DNA of 64,000 nt. Origin: Paraburkholderia tuberum STM678 (GTDB lineage Bacteria; Pseudomonadota; Gammaproteobacteria; Burkholderiales; Burkholderiaceae). The notes under the pieces are model-generated. The model made no database searches. It was not told the DNA's origin and worked only from the letters and a program-made list of their open reading frames with translations. The DNA lies in contig NZ_CADFGP010000024.1 of NCBI RefSeq assembly GCF_902833905.1, positions 1 to 64,000 of the forward strand. The letters are read 5' to 3'. This document shows, one piece after another, positions 25,095-32,456 of this stretch. Positions within the stretch are counted from its first letter, which is position 1; each line of letters opens with the position of its first letter. The position numbers and the translations under genes are program-made.

Positions 25095-26090
25095 ATGACG
25101 CCAATCTTATCTGACGCGCTAGCACCGCCTGATTGTCCGAGACAGGACATTCGGTCTGTTCAGTGTTCGACAATCGTGAAGCACGTGGCGATTATTTTGT
25201 ATGACGGATTTTCGTTGCTGGACGCCGGCACGCTCGCCGAAGCTCTGCATGTCGCTAATGAATTACAATCGCAAAGTTCGAATCATTCCGTGACATATCG
25301 CGTGAACCTCATTTCGGCTGGCGGTGGAGCGGTTGCATGCTCGTCATCGATGATGGTTTGGACAGAGCATTTTTCCACGCGCGATTTCGATCGTCTCGAC
25401 AACCTCTTCGTTCCCAGCGGAAGTGGTGTCGCGCACGCCTCCGTCGACGACAACCTCATTGATCTGTTGCGACTGGTTTGTGCAAGAGGCGTCCGTGTCA
25501 CCGCGATCGGGAATGGGCACATGGTTTTGTCGGCTGCCGGCGTGGCGCGGCGCGATTGGCCTTCGATGAAGCATGATATCCGTCTCCGATCGTTATCCGC
25601 GAGCGCTGCGGAGCATGATCGCGATCAGGCTTTGGTGACCTCGCTCGCACTGCTCAAGATGGATCTGGGAGCGGAGTTGGCCGCGCGCGTGGCGGACCGT
25701 CTCGGCTCGGATGGCGGGCGTACATTGGCCCCCGCGTTCGAAGAGATGGATGCAAAGACGCTCGCCGAGAAAGCACGTGCGTCGGCGCGTTGGATCGTCC
25801 AGAACTGCGCGAAGCCCATATCGGTGGGCGATGCGGCGCGCACGTCTTCGATGAGTGAGCGCAATTTCCTGCGTCTGTTCAAACGGGAGCTCGGTGTTAC
25901 GCCTTCAAAGTACCTTCTTGGTGCGCGGCTCGATCTTACGTGCAAGCTGCTCGCCAACAGCGATCTTCCGGTGGACAAGATCGCTCGTAGAACCGGTCTT
26001 AGCAACGGAGAGAGACTGTCGAAGCTTTTCCGTAAAGAGCTCTCGATGTCGCCTACTGAGTTCCGGACGCAGAGTCGACGAAAGAGTTGA
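25095..26090 (+). CDS. GlxA-type AraC-family transcriptional regulator (right edge of glycan island)
   Basis: A 331-residue paralogue of the regulator at 214-1224. A DJ-1/PfpI-like domain occupies about residues 30-195 (HVAIILYDGFSLLDAGTLAE). The AraC HTH pair is at about 232-325 (SVGDAARTSSMSERNFLRLF, then IARRTGLSNGERLSKLFRK). GGAGG four bases before the ATG supports the start. The usual cysteine-containing catalytic elbow of true DJ-1 hydrolases is not evident (region VTAIGNGHMVLSAAGV), consistent with a sensory role. It is read outward from the island. Candidate operator repeats lie just upstream. Confidence 0.9.
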   Translation: MTPILSDALAPPDCPRQDIRSVQCSTIVKHVAIILYDGFSLLDAGTLAEALHVANELQSQSSNHSVTYRVNLISAGGGAVACSSSMMVWTEHFSTRDFDRLDNLFVPSGSGVAHASVDDNLIDLLRLVCARGVRVTAIGNGHMVLSAAGVARRDWPSMKHDIRLRSLSASAAEHDRDQALVTSLALLKMDLGAELAARVADRLGSDGGRTLAPAFEEMDAKTLAEKARASARWIVQNCAKPISVGDAARTSSMSERNFLRLFKRELGVTPSKYLLGARLDLTCKLLANSDLPVDKIARRTGLSNGERLSKLFRKELSMSPTEFRTQSRRKS

Positions 26091-26130
26091 CGTACGAACA
26101 GCAATCCAGATGCGCAAGTGGGGAGTCACG

Positions 26131-26346
26131 TCAAGCGCCGCGCTTACTTATGCCGTGAAGGCTTACCTTGCCACCCGAACCGGTCTGCTTCGGCACCGAC
26201 GCCCGTCCTTTAGCCGTAACTTCCCCGTACTCGGTTAGCCGTCCGCGCAAGCCGTTGATTTGCATGGTCCGGAACTTCACAAGTTGCTCGCGCATGCGAT
26301 GCAGCGCCAGCATTGCCTGCTGCATTCGATGCCTATCGCCCCATCC
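26131..26346 (-). pseudogene. IS110-family transposase fragment
   Basis: A minus-strand frame of about 70 codons contains MLALHRMREQLVKFRTMQIN, then GLRGRLTEYGEV and AKGR, which matches the linker between the DEDD and Transposase_20 domains of IS110-family transposases (about 340 residues when whole). Neither catalytic domain is present. It sits at the point where the lower-GC glycan island gives way to high-GC sequence, marking a probable recombination boundary. Confidence 0.7.
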
Positions 26347-26364
26347 GCAGTAGTGTTTTCACCA

Positions 26365-26384
26365 ATATCGTTAAGTTCCGATAT
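26365..26384. promoter_or_regulatory. Inverted repeat, candidate ArsR-type operator
   Basis: ATATCG (26365-26370) and CGATAT (26379-26384) are perfect inverted arms around an 8-base spacer, about 80 bases upstream of the ArsR-type gene. TATGAT (26384-26389) overlaps it and could be a -10 hexamer. Length and symmetry suit a winged-helix dimer. Function inferred. Confidence 0.5.
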
Positions 26385-26461
26385 ATGATTCGTTCTGTAG
26401 CGATGCATGTCGCGCACGCCATGCGGCGTGCCGGTTGCCGAATCACCTGAAAACCATCCAC

Positions 26462-26764
26462 ATGACGCCCGATTTCGACGCGATCCACAAAGCGCTGGCC
26501 AACCCGGTCCGCCGGGAGATTCTCGGCTGGCTGCGCGAGCCGCACGCCCATTTTGCCGATCAGGAGTTGCCGCTCGACCACGGCGTGTGCGCGGGCAAGA
26601 TCGACTCGCGCTGTGGCCTGTCGCAGTCCACCGTGTCGGCGCACCTGGCCGCGTTGCAGCGCGCGGGGCTCGTCACGTCGAAACGGGTTGGTCAATGGGT
26701 GTTTTTCAAACGCAACGAGCCCGTCATTCAGGCGTTCCTCGAATACATGAACGCGAAGCTCTGA
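26462..26764 (+). CDS. ArsR-family winged-helix transcriptional regulator
   Basis: A 100-residue single-domain regulator. The recognition helix region is CGLSQSTVSAHLAALQRAGL at about residues 52-71, followed by the wing VTSKRVGQWVFFKRNE; HKALANPVRREILGWLRE is the classic ArsR N-terminal helix. A CxxxxxxC-like pair (Cys in HGVCAGKIDSRCGLS) could bind metal or sense electrophiles or thiol oxidation. The start at 26462 is preferred over 26435 for domain length; no strong ribosome site is seen. The Old Yellow Enzyme gene follows after 83 bases on the same strand and is its likely target. Confidence 0.88.
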   Translation: MTPDFDAIHKALANPVRREILGWLREPHAHFADQELPLDHGVCAGKIDSRCGLSQSTVSAHLAALQRAGLVTSKRVGQWVFFKRNEPVIQAFLEYMNAKL

Positions 26765-26847
26765 GCGCCGCATTCGCATCGCCGCGCTTCCTTTTTCACG
26801 CAGTTTTTTGAGGCTCGGGCCTTGCCCGCCGCCAAAGGTGAACTCTT

Positions 26848-27906
26848 ATGCCGACTCTTTTCGATCCGCTGCAAATTGGCGATATCACGCTGCCGAACCG
26901 CATCATCATGGCGCCGCTCACGCGTCAGCGCGCCGAGGAAATCCGCGTGCCGAACGCGTTGATGGCACGCTACTACGCCGAGCGCGCGAGCGCCGGTCTG
27001 ATCCTCAGCGAAGCGACATCGATCACGCCGCAAGGCGTCGGCTACGCCGAAACGCCGGGCATCTGGTCGCAGGAGCAGGTCGAAGGCTGGAAGCTCGTCA
27101 CGCAGGCCGTGCACGAGGCGGGCGGCAAGATCTTCCTGCAGCTCTGGCACGTCGGCCGTATTTCGGATCCGCTGTTCCTGAACGGCGAGCTGCCGGTCGC
27201 GCCGAGCGCGATCGCGGCGGGTGGTCACGTGAGCCTCGTGCGTCCCGAGCGTCCGTTCGTGACGCCGCGCGCGCTCGAGCTCGATGAAATCGCCGGTGTC
27301 GTCGAAGCGTTCCGCAAGGGCGCGGAAAACGCCAAGGCCGCGGGCTTCGATGGCGTTGAAGTGCACGGCGCGAACGGCTATCTGCTCGACCAGTTCCTGC
27401 AGGACAGCACCAACAAGCGTACCGATGCCTACGGCGGCCCGATCGAAAACCGCGCGCGTCTGCTGCTCGAAGTCACCGACGCGTGCATCAGCGTGTGGGG
27501 CGCAAACCGCGTCGGCGTGCATCTCGCGCCGCGCCGCGACGCGCACACGATGGGCGATTCCGATCCGGCCGCAACGTTCGGCTATGTCGCGCGCGAACTC
27601 GGCAAGCGCAAGATCGCGTTTATCGCGGCACGTGAAGCGCTCGGCCACGACCGCCTCGGCCCGCAGTTGAAGGAAGCGTTCGGCGGCCCGTATATCGCGA
27701 ACGAGAAGTTCACCAGGGAAAGCGCGCAGCAGGTGCTCGACTCCGGTGAAGCGGATGCGGTGGCCTGGGGTCAGCTGTTCATCGCGAATCCGGATCTGGT
27801 GCGCCGCTTCGCTGAAGATGCGCCGCTGAACAAGCCGGTCCCGGCGACGTACTATGCGCGCGGCGAAGTCGGCTACACCGATTATCCGGCGCTCGAAACG
27901 GTGTAA
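26848..27906 (+). CDS. Old Yellow Enzyme family alkene reductase
   Basis: A 352-residue FMN-dependent TIM-barrel ene-reductase that reduces activated alkenes, nitro compounds or N-ethylmaleimide with NAD(P)H. Signature parts are LPNRIIMAPLTRQRA, FLQLWHVGRISDP, GFDGVEVHGANGYLLDQFLQ, then STNKRTDAYGGPIENRAR, and the late ADAVAWGQLFIANPDLVRR for phosphate binding of FMN. Length is normal for NemA-type enzymes. AAGGTGA six bases upstream supports the ATG. Downstream is a 19-bp-stem terminator. Placement after an ArsR-type regulator suggests induction by reactive electrophiles (inferred). Confidence 0.94.
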   Translation: MPTLFDPLQIGDITLPNRIIMAPLTRQRAEEIRVPNALMARYYAERASAGLILSEATSITPQGVGYAETPGIWSQEQVEGWKLVTQAVHEAGGKIFLQLWHVGRISDPLFLNGELPVAPSAIAAGGHVSLVRPERPFVTPRALELDEIAGVVEAFRKGAENAKAAGFDGVEVHGANGYLLDQFLQDSTNKRTDAYGGPIENRARLLLEVTDACISVWGANRVGVHLAPRRDAHTMGDSDPAATFGYVARELGKRKIAFIAAREALGHDRLGPQLKEAFGGPYIANEKFTRESAQQVLDSGEADAVAWGQLFIANPDLVRRFAEDAPLNKPVPATYYARGEVGYTDYPALETV

Positions 27907-27947
27907 TCGGTAGCGACAGCGGGCTCATGTCCGCTGTATGAAATGAC

Positions 27948-27990
27948 AAAGCGGCGGGCGTGACTGAATTCCAGTCACGCCCGCCGCTTT
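27948..27990. terminator. Strong bidirectional intrinsic terminator
   Basis: A perfect 19-base stem (27948-27966 with 27972-27990) and 5-base loop AATTC, GC-rich, with AAA at the left foot and a T-run at the right. It separates the convergent alkene-reductase and GNAT genes and can serve both. Confidence 0.92.
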
Positions 27991-27997
27991 TTGTGCG

Positions 27998-28525
27998 CTA
28001 GACAAGCTCGCGCCGCATAAACACCCGTTTCGATTCATCGAGTCCGCGCGCGATATGCGCGTCGCGCCGAGCGAGCAACGCCGCGTCGAGTTCCGACGTG
28101 TCGAGATCGCAAAACCCGAGCCGCCGGTAATACGGCGCATTCCACGGCACGTCGCGATACGTCGACAGCACCAGCTGTGTCAATTGTCGCGCGCGCGCGA
28201 TTCGCGCGACCTCTTCGATCAATGCGGCGCCGATGCGCCTGCCCGCGTGCGAGCTCAGCACATCGAGTTCCTGAACGTAGATGCGCGTCGGCTGCGGCTC
28301 GAACATCACGAAGCCCGCGCAGATCGTCTGCTGGTCGAGCGCGACGATGATCTCGCGCGCCTCGATCTTGCGCTCGACGACCTCGCGTGCCATAGGCGGC
28401 GCGTCGGCAATCCCGGTCATGCCGACGCTGACGAAACGCTGGCCCGCTTCGAATTCGATGGCACGAATCGTTTCGGCTTCGTGCAAAGAGGCAAAACGGA
28501 AAGTGATGGCGGAATCGTGCGACAT
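27998..28525 (-). CDS. GNAT-family N-acetyltransferase
   Basis: A 175-residue acetyl-CoA-dependent acetyltransferase. It contains the strand IRAIEFEAGQRF, the central IYVQELDVLSSHAGRRIGAA (beta4 and the pyrophosphate-binding Q/RxxGxA loop, here SHAGRRIGAAL) and WNAPYYRRLGFCDL near the C-terminus. The ATG at 28525 is chosen because the upstream extension is cysteine/arginine-rich and unlike the family. Substrate unknown. It ends at the shared terminator with the alkene reductase gene and is divergent from the DedA gene. Confidence 0.85.
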   Translation of the reverse strand: MSHDSAITFRFASLHEAETIRAIEFEAGQRFVSVGMTGIADAPPMAREVVERKIEAREIIVALDQQTICAGFVMFEPQPTRIYVQELDVLSSHAGRRIGAALIEEVARIARARQLTQLVLSTYRDVPWNAPYYRRLGFCDLDTSELDAALLARRDAHIARGLDESKRVFMRRELV

Positions 28526-28675
28526 GGCGTTGCGTCCGATGAAGACCGCCCGAGTTTGACATCGGCACCGCCACATCGACAAGCGGCATATGGCATAAAC
28601 TCGCGCAAGCGCCCTGCACGCACGCTCGCGGGACTACACTCATCACATCCGAACGCCACCCGAGGCCACGCCAAG

Positions 28676-29323
28676 ATGAACCTGATGAATGTGCTGCAGA
28701 TCGCGCTGCACCTCGACCAGCACCTGAGCGCGCTGATCGTGCAGTTCGGCACGGCAATCTACGCACTGCTGTTTGTCGTCGTGTTCGTCGAATACGGTTT
28801 TCTGCCGCTGTTCTTTCTGCCCGGCGATCCGCTGATCTTCATCTGCGGCGCGCTCGCGGCCACCGGCGCATTGAACGTGTGGATCATCGCGCCCGTGCTG
28901 TTCGTCGCGACGGTGGCCGGCAGCAGCGTCGGGTACGCGATCGGCCATGCGGTCGGCGACAAGGTCTATACCCGCAACTACTACTGGCTCAATCGCGATG
29001 CGCTGCGCCGCGCCCACGTGTTCAGCGAGACGCGCGGCCGCCTGACCTTCCTGCTGTCGCCGTACATCGCCGTGGTGCGCACGTTCGCACCGTTCGCCGC
29101 GGGCGTGTCGCGCATGACGTTCTCGCGCTTCGTCACGTTCGTCACCGCCGGCGCGGCGCTGTGGGTGGTCTCGCTGATCGCGGGCGGCTATCTGTTCGGC
29201 AACGTGCCGGTGGTGCGCGAGCATCTGAGTTCGCTGGTGTTGCTGGGCCTCGCGCTCGGCGGTGCGATGCTCGTCGGCGGAGCGGTATGGCGCTTTTTCA
29301 ACCGGCGCATGCGGGCGCGCTGA
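28676..29323 (+). CDS. DedA-family inner-membrane protein
   Basis: A 215-residue membrane protein with four to five hydrophobic segments. The DedA/SNARE-associated domain is shown by FVEYGFLPLFFLPGDPLIF, GSSVGYAIGHAVG and FLLSPYIAVVRTFAPFAAGV (the conserved FxPxxR/RT-FAP region), then MTFSRFVTFVTAGAALWV. DedA proteins act in lipid carrier recycling and envelope homeostasis. The ATG at 28676 gives the normal length of about 210-220 residues. It stands alone between the divergent GNAT gene and the MarR unit. Confidence 0.92.
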   Translation: MNLMNVLQIALHLDQHLSALIVQFGTAIYALLFVVVFVEYGFLPLFFLPGDPLIFICGALAATGALNVWIIAPVLFVATVAGSSVGYAIGHAVGDKVYTRNYYWLNRDALRRAHVFSETRGRLTFLLSPYIAVVRTFAPFAAGVSRMTFSRFVTFVTAGAALWVVSLIAGGYLFGNVPVVREHLSSLVLLGLALGGAMLVGGAVWRFFNRRMRAR

Positions 29324-29371
29324 GGCCATCGTGGCGACGTTTCGGCGTACGGCCTCCCGCCACCTCAAAAC

Positions 29372-29400
29372 TTGACCCGGGCGAGATACGAAGGTAACCT
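29372..29400 (+). promoter_or_regulatory. Predicted sigma-70 promoter of marR unit
   Basis: TTGACC (29372-29377), a 17-base spacer and TAACCT (29395-29400), about 45 bases before the MarR ATG. Spacing is ideal and the -35 is one mismatch from consensus. The -10 lies within the palindromic operator at 29390-29415, so repression by occlusion is expected. Confidence 0.5.
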
Positions 29401-29415
29401 TATCAGGAAACCTTC
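29390..29415. promoter_or_regulatory. Inverted repeat overlapping -10, candidate MarR operator
   Basis: GAAGGT (29390-29395) and ACCTTC (29410-29415) form outer arms; an inner AAGGT-A-ACCTT palindrome (29391-29401) shares the left arm, giving three related half-sites. It overlaps the predicted -10 and lies 29 bases before the MarR start, consistent with autorepression. Confidence 0.5.
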
Positions 29416-29443
29416 ACATCATGTCATCGCACGAGTTCACCGC

Positions 29444-29896
29444 ATGACCCAATCCCCTCCCGCAGTTACGCCGGAAGAACTTCATACGCTCGCCGAAGAT
29501 CTGCGCGTGCTGGCGGGCAAGCTGCGCCGGCGTCTGCGCGAAGAGTCGCATGTCGGCGACTTCACGCCGTCGCAGGTGCAGGTGCTGAACTTGCTGGAAC
29601 GCGAAGGCCCGGCCACCGTCACCTCGCTCGCGCGTGCGCACGGCATGCGGCCGCAGTCGATGGGAGAAACGCTCGCGGTCCTGAAAGCCGCGGGGCTCGT
29701 CAGCGGCACGCCCGATCCTAACGATGGACGGCAGACGGTTCTGTCGCTGACACCCTCCTTTCGCAAGAAAATCAAGGCAAGCCGCGCGGCACGCGAAGAC
29801 TGGCTGTACCGCACGATTCAAACGCGTTTCACGGCAGCCGAACAGCAACAACTCGCGACGGGCGTCGACTTGCTGAAACGCCTCGTCGATTTGTAA
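29444..29896 (+). CDS. MarR-family transcriptional regulator
   Basis: A 150-residue winged-helix regulator: LRVLAGKLRRRLREES dimer helix, FTPSQVQVLNLLEREGPATV, recognition helix region MRPQSMGETLAVLKAAGLV and wing GTPDPNDGRQTVLSLT. The start at 29444 matches the family length and follows the predicted promoter and operator; no strong ribosome site is visible. It heads a three-gene unit with the isochorismatase-like hydrolase (45-base gap) and the MFS exporter (51-base gap), a common layout for small-molecule-induced efflux. Confidence 0.9.
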   Translation: MTQSPPAVTPEELHTLAEDLRVLAGKLRRRLREESHVGDFTPSQVQVLNLLEREGPATVTSLARAHGMRPQSMGETLAVLKAAGLVSGTPDPNDGRQTVLSLTPSFRKKIKASRAAREDWLYRTIQTRFTAAEQQQLATGVDLLKRLVDL

Positions 29897-29941
29897 CTCG
29901 CGATTCGCGCACACGCGTCCCGCCACTCGCAGGAGCACTTC

Positions 29942-30520
29942 ATGGCACTCACGACTCTCGACGCCAAAACCGCACTGGTCGTCGTCGACCTGCAGCGCGG
30001 CATCGTCGCGCTGCCCACCGCCCCCCATCCGGCCCGCGAAATCGTCGAACGCTCGGTTACGCTGCTCGACGCGTTCCGCCGCCACGGCCTGCCCGTCGTG
30101 CTCGTGAACGTCACCGCCGGCGCACCGGGCCGCACCGACCAGGGTCGCCGCTCCGCCGACTTCCCGCCCGGCTTCGCCGACCTTCTGCCCGAACTGAAGC
30201 AGCAGCCGTCGGACCATCTGGTCACGAAGCGCACGTGGGGCGCCTTCACGAACACGGACCTGGCCGCGTATCTGCAACAGCAAGGCGTCACGCAAGTGGT
30301 GCTCGTCGGTGTCGCGACCAGCATCGGCGTCGAATCGACCGCGCGCTTCGCGAGCGAGGCGGGCCTGAACGTCACGCTCGTCGTCGACGCGATGACCGAT
30401 CTGAACGCCGACGCGCACAGCAACAGCATCACGCGCATCTTCCCGCGCCTCGGCGAAACCGGCACGACGCGGGAAGTGCTCGATCTGCTCGAACGTTCGC
30501 GCGCTGAAAGCCTGAATTGA
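29942..30520 (+). CDS. Isochorismatase-like hydrolase lacking the catalytic cysteine
   Basis: A 192-residue cysteine-hydrolase-fold protein. The conserved Asp is in ALVVVDLQRGIV and the Lys in LVTKRTWGAF, but where the nucleophilic Cys is expected the sequence reads GVATSIGVESTARFA, with Gly at the Cys position. This variant is shared by a subgroup of the family, so it is not necessarily inactive, but a nicotinamidase-type mechanism is unlikely. AGGAG precedes the ATG. It sits between the MarR regulator and an MFS exporter and probably acts on the compound these handle. Substrate unknown. Confidence 0.88.
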   Translation: MALTTLDAKTALVVVDLQRGIVALPTAPHPAREIVERSVTLLDAFRRHGLPVVLVNVTAGAPGRTDQGRRSADFPPGFADLLPELKQQPSDHLVTKRTWGAFTNTDLAAYLQQQGVTQVVLVGVATSIGVESTARFASEAGLNVTLVVDAMTDLNADAHSNSITRIFPRLGETGTTREVLDLLERSRAESLN

Positions 30521-30571
30521 AGCGGGCCGCTACCCGCATGCGCCCCACCCCGCGTTGAGGAAACCCCTGCC

Positions 30572-31921
30572 GTGAGCACCACGTTCCGTTCGCTGCGCAT
30601 ATTCAACTATCGTGTCTGGGCGAGCGGCGCGATCGTCTCGAACATCGGCACATGGATGCAGCGCACGGCGCAGGACTGGCTGGTGCTCACCGAGCTTACG
30701 CATCACAACGCGACGGCGGTGGGCATCGTGATGTCGCTGCAGTTCGGGCCGCAGATGCTGTTGCTGCCGCTCACCGGCTACGCGGCCGATCACTTCGACC
30801 GCCGCAAGCTGCTGTTCGCGACCCAGGCGGCAATGGGTACGCTGGCGCTCGCGCTCGGTCTGCTCACGGTCACGGGGCTCGTGCAGCTATGGCAGGTCTA
30901 CGTATTCGCGGGCCTGCTCGGCTGCGTGACCGCGTTCGATTCCCCCGCACGCCAAACCTTCGTATCCGACCTCGTCGGCGAACGCGATCTCGCGAATGCC
31001 GTCGCGCTGAACTCCACGTCGTTCAACGCCGCGCGCATGCTCGGGCCAGCGGTCGCGGGTCTGTTGATCGCGTCGGTGGGCAGTGGCTGGGTGTTTCTGA
31101 TCAACGCGCTTTCGTTCGTCGCCGTGCTCGGTGCACTGCGCATGCTGCGGCTGGACCAGTTACATATCAAGCCGCGCAATGTGCGCTCGCGCGGCAGCTT
31201 CGTCGAAGGCTTCAAATATGTCTGGACACGCCCCGATCTGAAGGCGGCGCTCCTGATGCTGTTCCTGATCGGCACCTTCGGCCTGAACTTCCCGATCTTC
31301 ATCTCGACGATGTCCGTCACCGCGTTCCGTGCGGGCGCGGGCGAGTACGGCGTGCTCAGCTCGACGATGGCGATTGGCTCGGTCACCGGCGCTCTGCTCG
31401 CCGCGCGCCGCGCGCGGCCCACCATGGGGCTGCTGCTCGGCGCCGGCGCGATGTTCGGCGTCGGCTGCACGGCGGCTGCGTTGATGCCGAACTACGTGCT
31501 GTTCGGCATCGTGCTGATCGCGATCGGCGTGTCGACGCAGACCTTCACCACCTCGACCAATAGCCTCGTGCAACTGACCACCGAACCGGCCATGCGCGGC
31601 CGCGTGATCGCGATCCTGCTCGCGATCGCGCTCGGCGGCACACCGCTCGGCGCGCCGGTGGTCGGCTGGGTCGCCGACCGTTTCGGGCCGCGCTGGGCGC
31701 TCGGCGTCGGCGCTGCATCGGGCTTCGGCGCCGCGCTCGTCGGACTTGTCTATCTGATGCGATACCGGCAACTGCGTTTCTATCGCGAAGGCTGGCGCCT
31801 GCGTTACAGCATCGAAGATCCGCGGCCCGTCACGGCCACCACGGTCATTCCCGACTCCGTAACGACGGTTCAGCGTAGCGAGCTGGACGAGGCGGAAGAG
31901 GATACGGCTTCGAGCGTGTAA
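30572..31921 (+). CDS. MFS transporter, DHA3/EntS-like exporter
   Basis: A 449-residue inner-membrane exporter with about twelve hydrophobic segments. RIFNYRVWASGAIVSNIGTW is typical of the MFS_3 (EntS-like) group, and PLTGYAADHFDRRKLLF is the motif A loop between helices 2 and 3. It starts with GTG at 30572 after a GAGGAAA site. The C-terminal tail (last 60 residues) is soluble and acidic at the end. Last gene of the marR-hydrolase-MFS unit, so it probably exports the inducer of the MarR protein. Substrate unknown. Confidence 0.9.
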   Translation: MSTTFRSLRIFNYRVWASGAIVSNIGTWMQRTAQDWLVLTELTHHNATAVGIVMSLQFGPQMLLLPLTGYAADHFDRRKLLFATQAAMGTLALALGLLTVTGLVQLWQVYVFAGLLGCVTAFDSPARQTFVSDLVGERDLANAVALNSTSFNAARMLGPAVAGLLIASVGSGWVFLINALSFVAVLGALRMLRLDQLHIKPRNVRSRGSFVEGFKYVWTRPDLKAALLMLFLIGTFGLNFPIFISTMSVTAFRAGAGEYGVLSSTMAIGSVTGALLAARRARPTMGLLLGAGAMFGVGCTAAALMPNYVLFGIVLIAIGVSTQTFTTSTNSLVQLTTEPAMRGRVIAILLAIALGGTPLGAPVVGWVADRFGPRWALGVGAASGFGAALVGLVYLMRYRQLRFYREGWRLRYSIEDPRPVTATTVIPDSVTTVQRSELDEAEEDTASSV

Positions 31922-31961
31922 AAGCGCAAGCGTGTGAGCACCGGATCCGGGCAGGCGCAGC

Positions 31962-32275
31962 TCAGAGTCCGCCCACGCCGCGCGTCACCAGTGCACACGG
32001 TCCGCGCGTCAGTTGCTCCCCGAGAAACTCGATGCACACCTGAATCCGCGCCGACGACGACAAGCGCTCGGCCGTCACCGCCCACACTCCCGTATCCCTC
32101 CTTCGCCCACTGCACGACGATGTCGCTCAGATTCGACGCGACCGTGCCCGTCACCTTCACGCTCCTTTCGCCATGCGGCCCGCTCAGGCGCCAGACCCCG
32201 AAGCGGTCGTCGCGGCCGCGAAACAGTGGGGCAAGGGGCAGTCGTTTGAAGCCGGTTTGAATGCAATGCCCGGCG
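31962..32275 (-). pseudogene. C-terminal remnant of a LysR-family regulator, frameshifted
   Basis: Minus-strand translation gives GFKRLPLAPLFRGRDDRFGV and VTGTVASNLSDIVVQWAKEG, then after a frame change near 32090, ERLSSSARIQVCIEFLGEQL and TRGPCALVTRGVGGL with TGA at 31962-31964. This is the end of a LysR effector domain. The DNA-binding N-terminus and most of the effector domain are absent and the frame is broken, so it is a pseudogene. It lies divergent to the MHS transporter gene and may once have regulated it. Confidence 0.75.
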
Positions 32276-32456
32276 CACCCAGGCCGTGGTTAACCCGGAG
32301 TGCGCCGCGCCAGCTCGTGACACGCGTCGATCCATCCCGTCGTGCCGCACCGCGGCAACGAGACCAGGAAAATCCTGGCTTGCGCGGCGCCCGTTTAAAG
32401 GCGCCAATGATTCAGCCGTAGAAGCTGACAAAAACATTTCCCATTCAGGAGGCGTC

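Noticed and set aside
26847..27670. Other-frame ORFs overlapping the alkene reductase
   Set aside because: Arg/Ala-rich shadow frames; the reductase frame has complete FMN-binding and catalytic motifs and a ribosome site.
28035..28766. Minus-strand 243-codon frame overlapping the GNAT and DedA genes
   Set aside because: Arg-rich shadow that spans two genes in conflicting directions; no ribosome site or domain.
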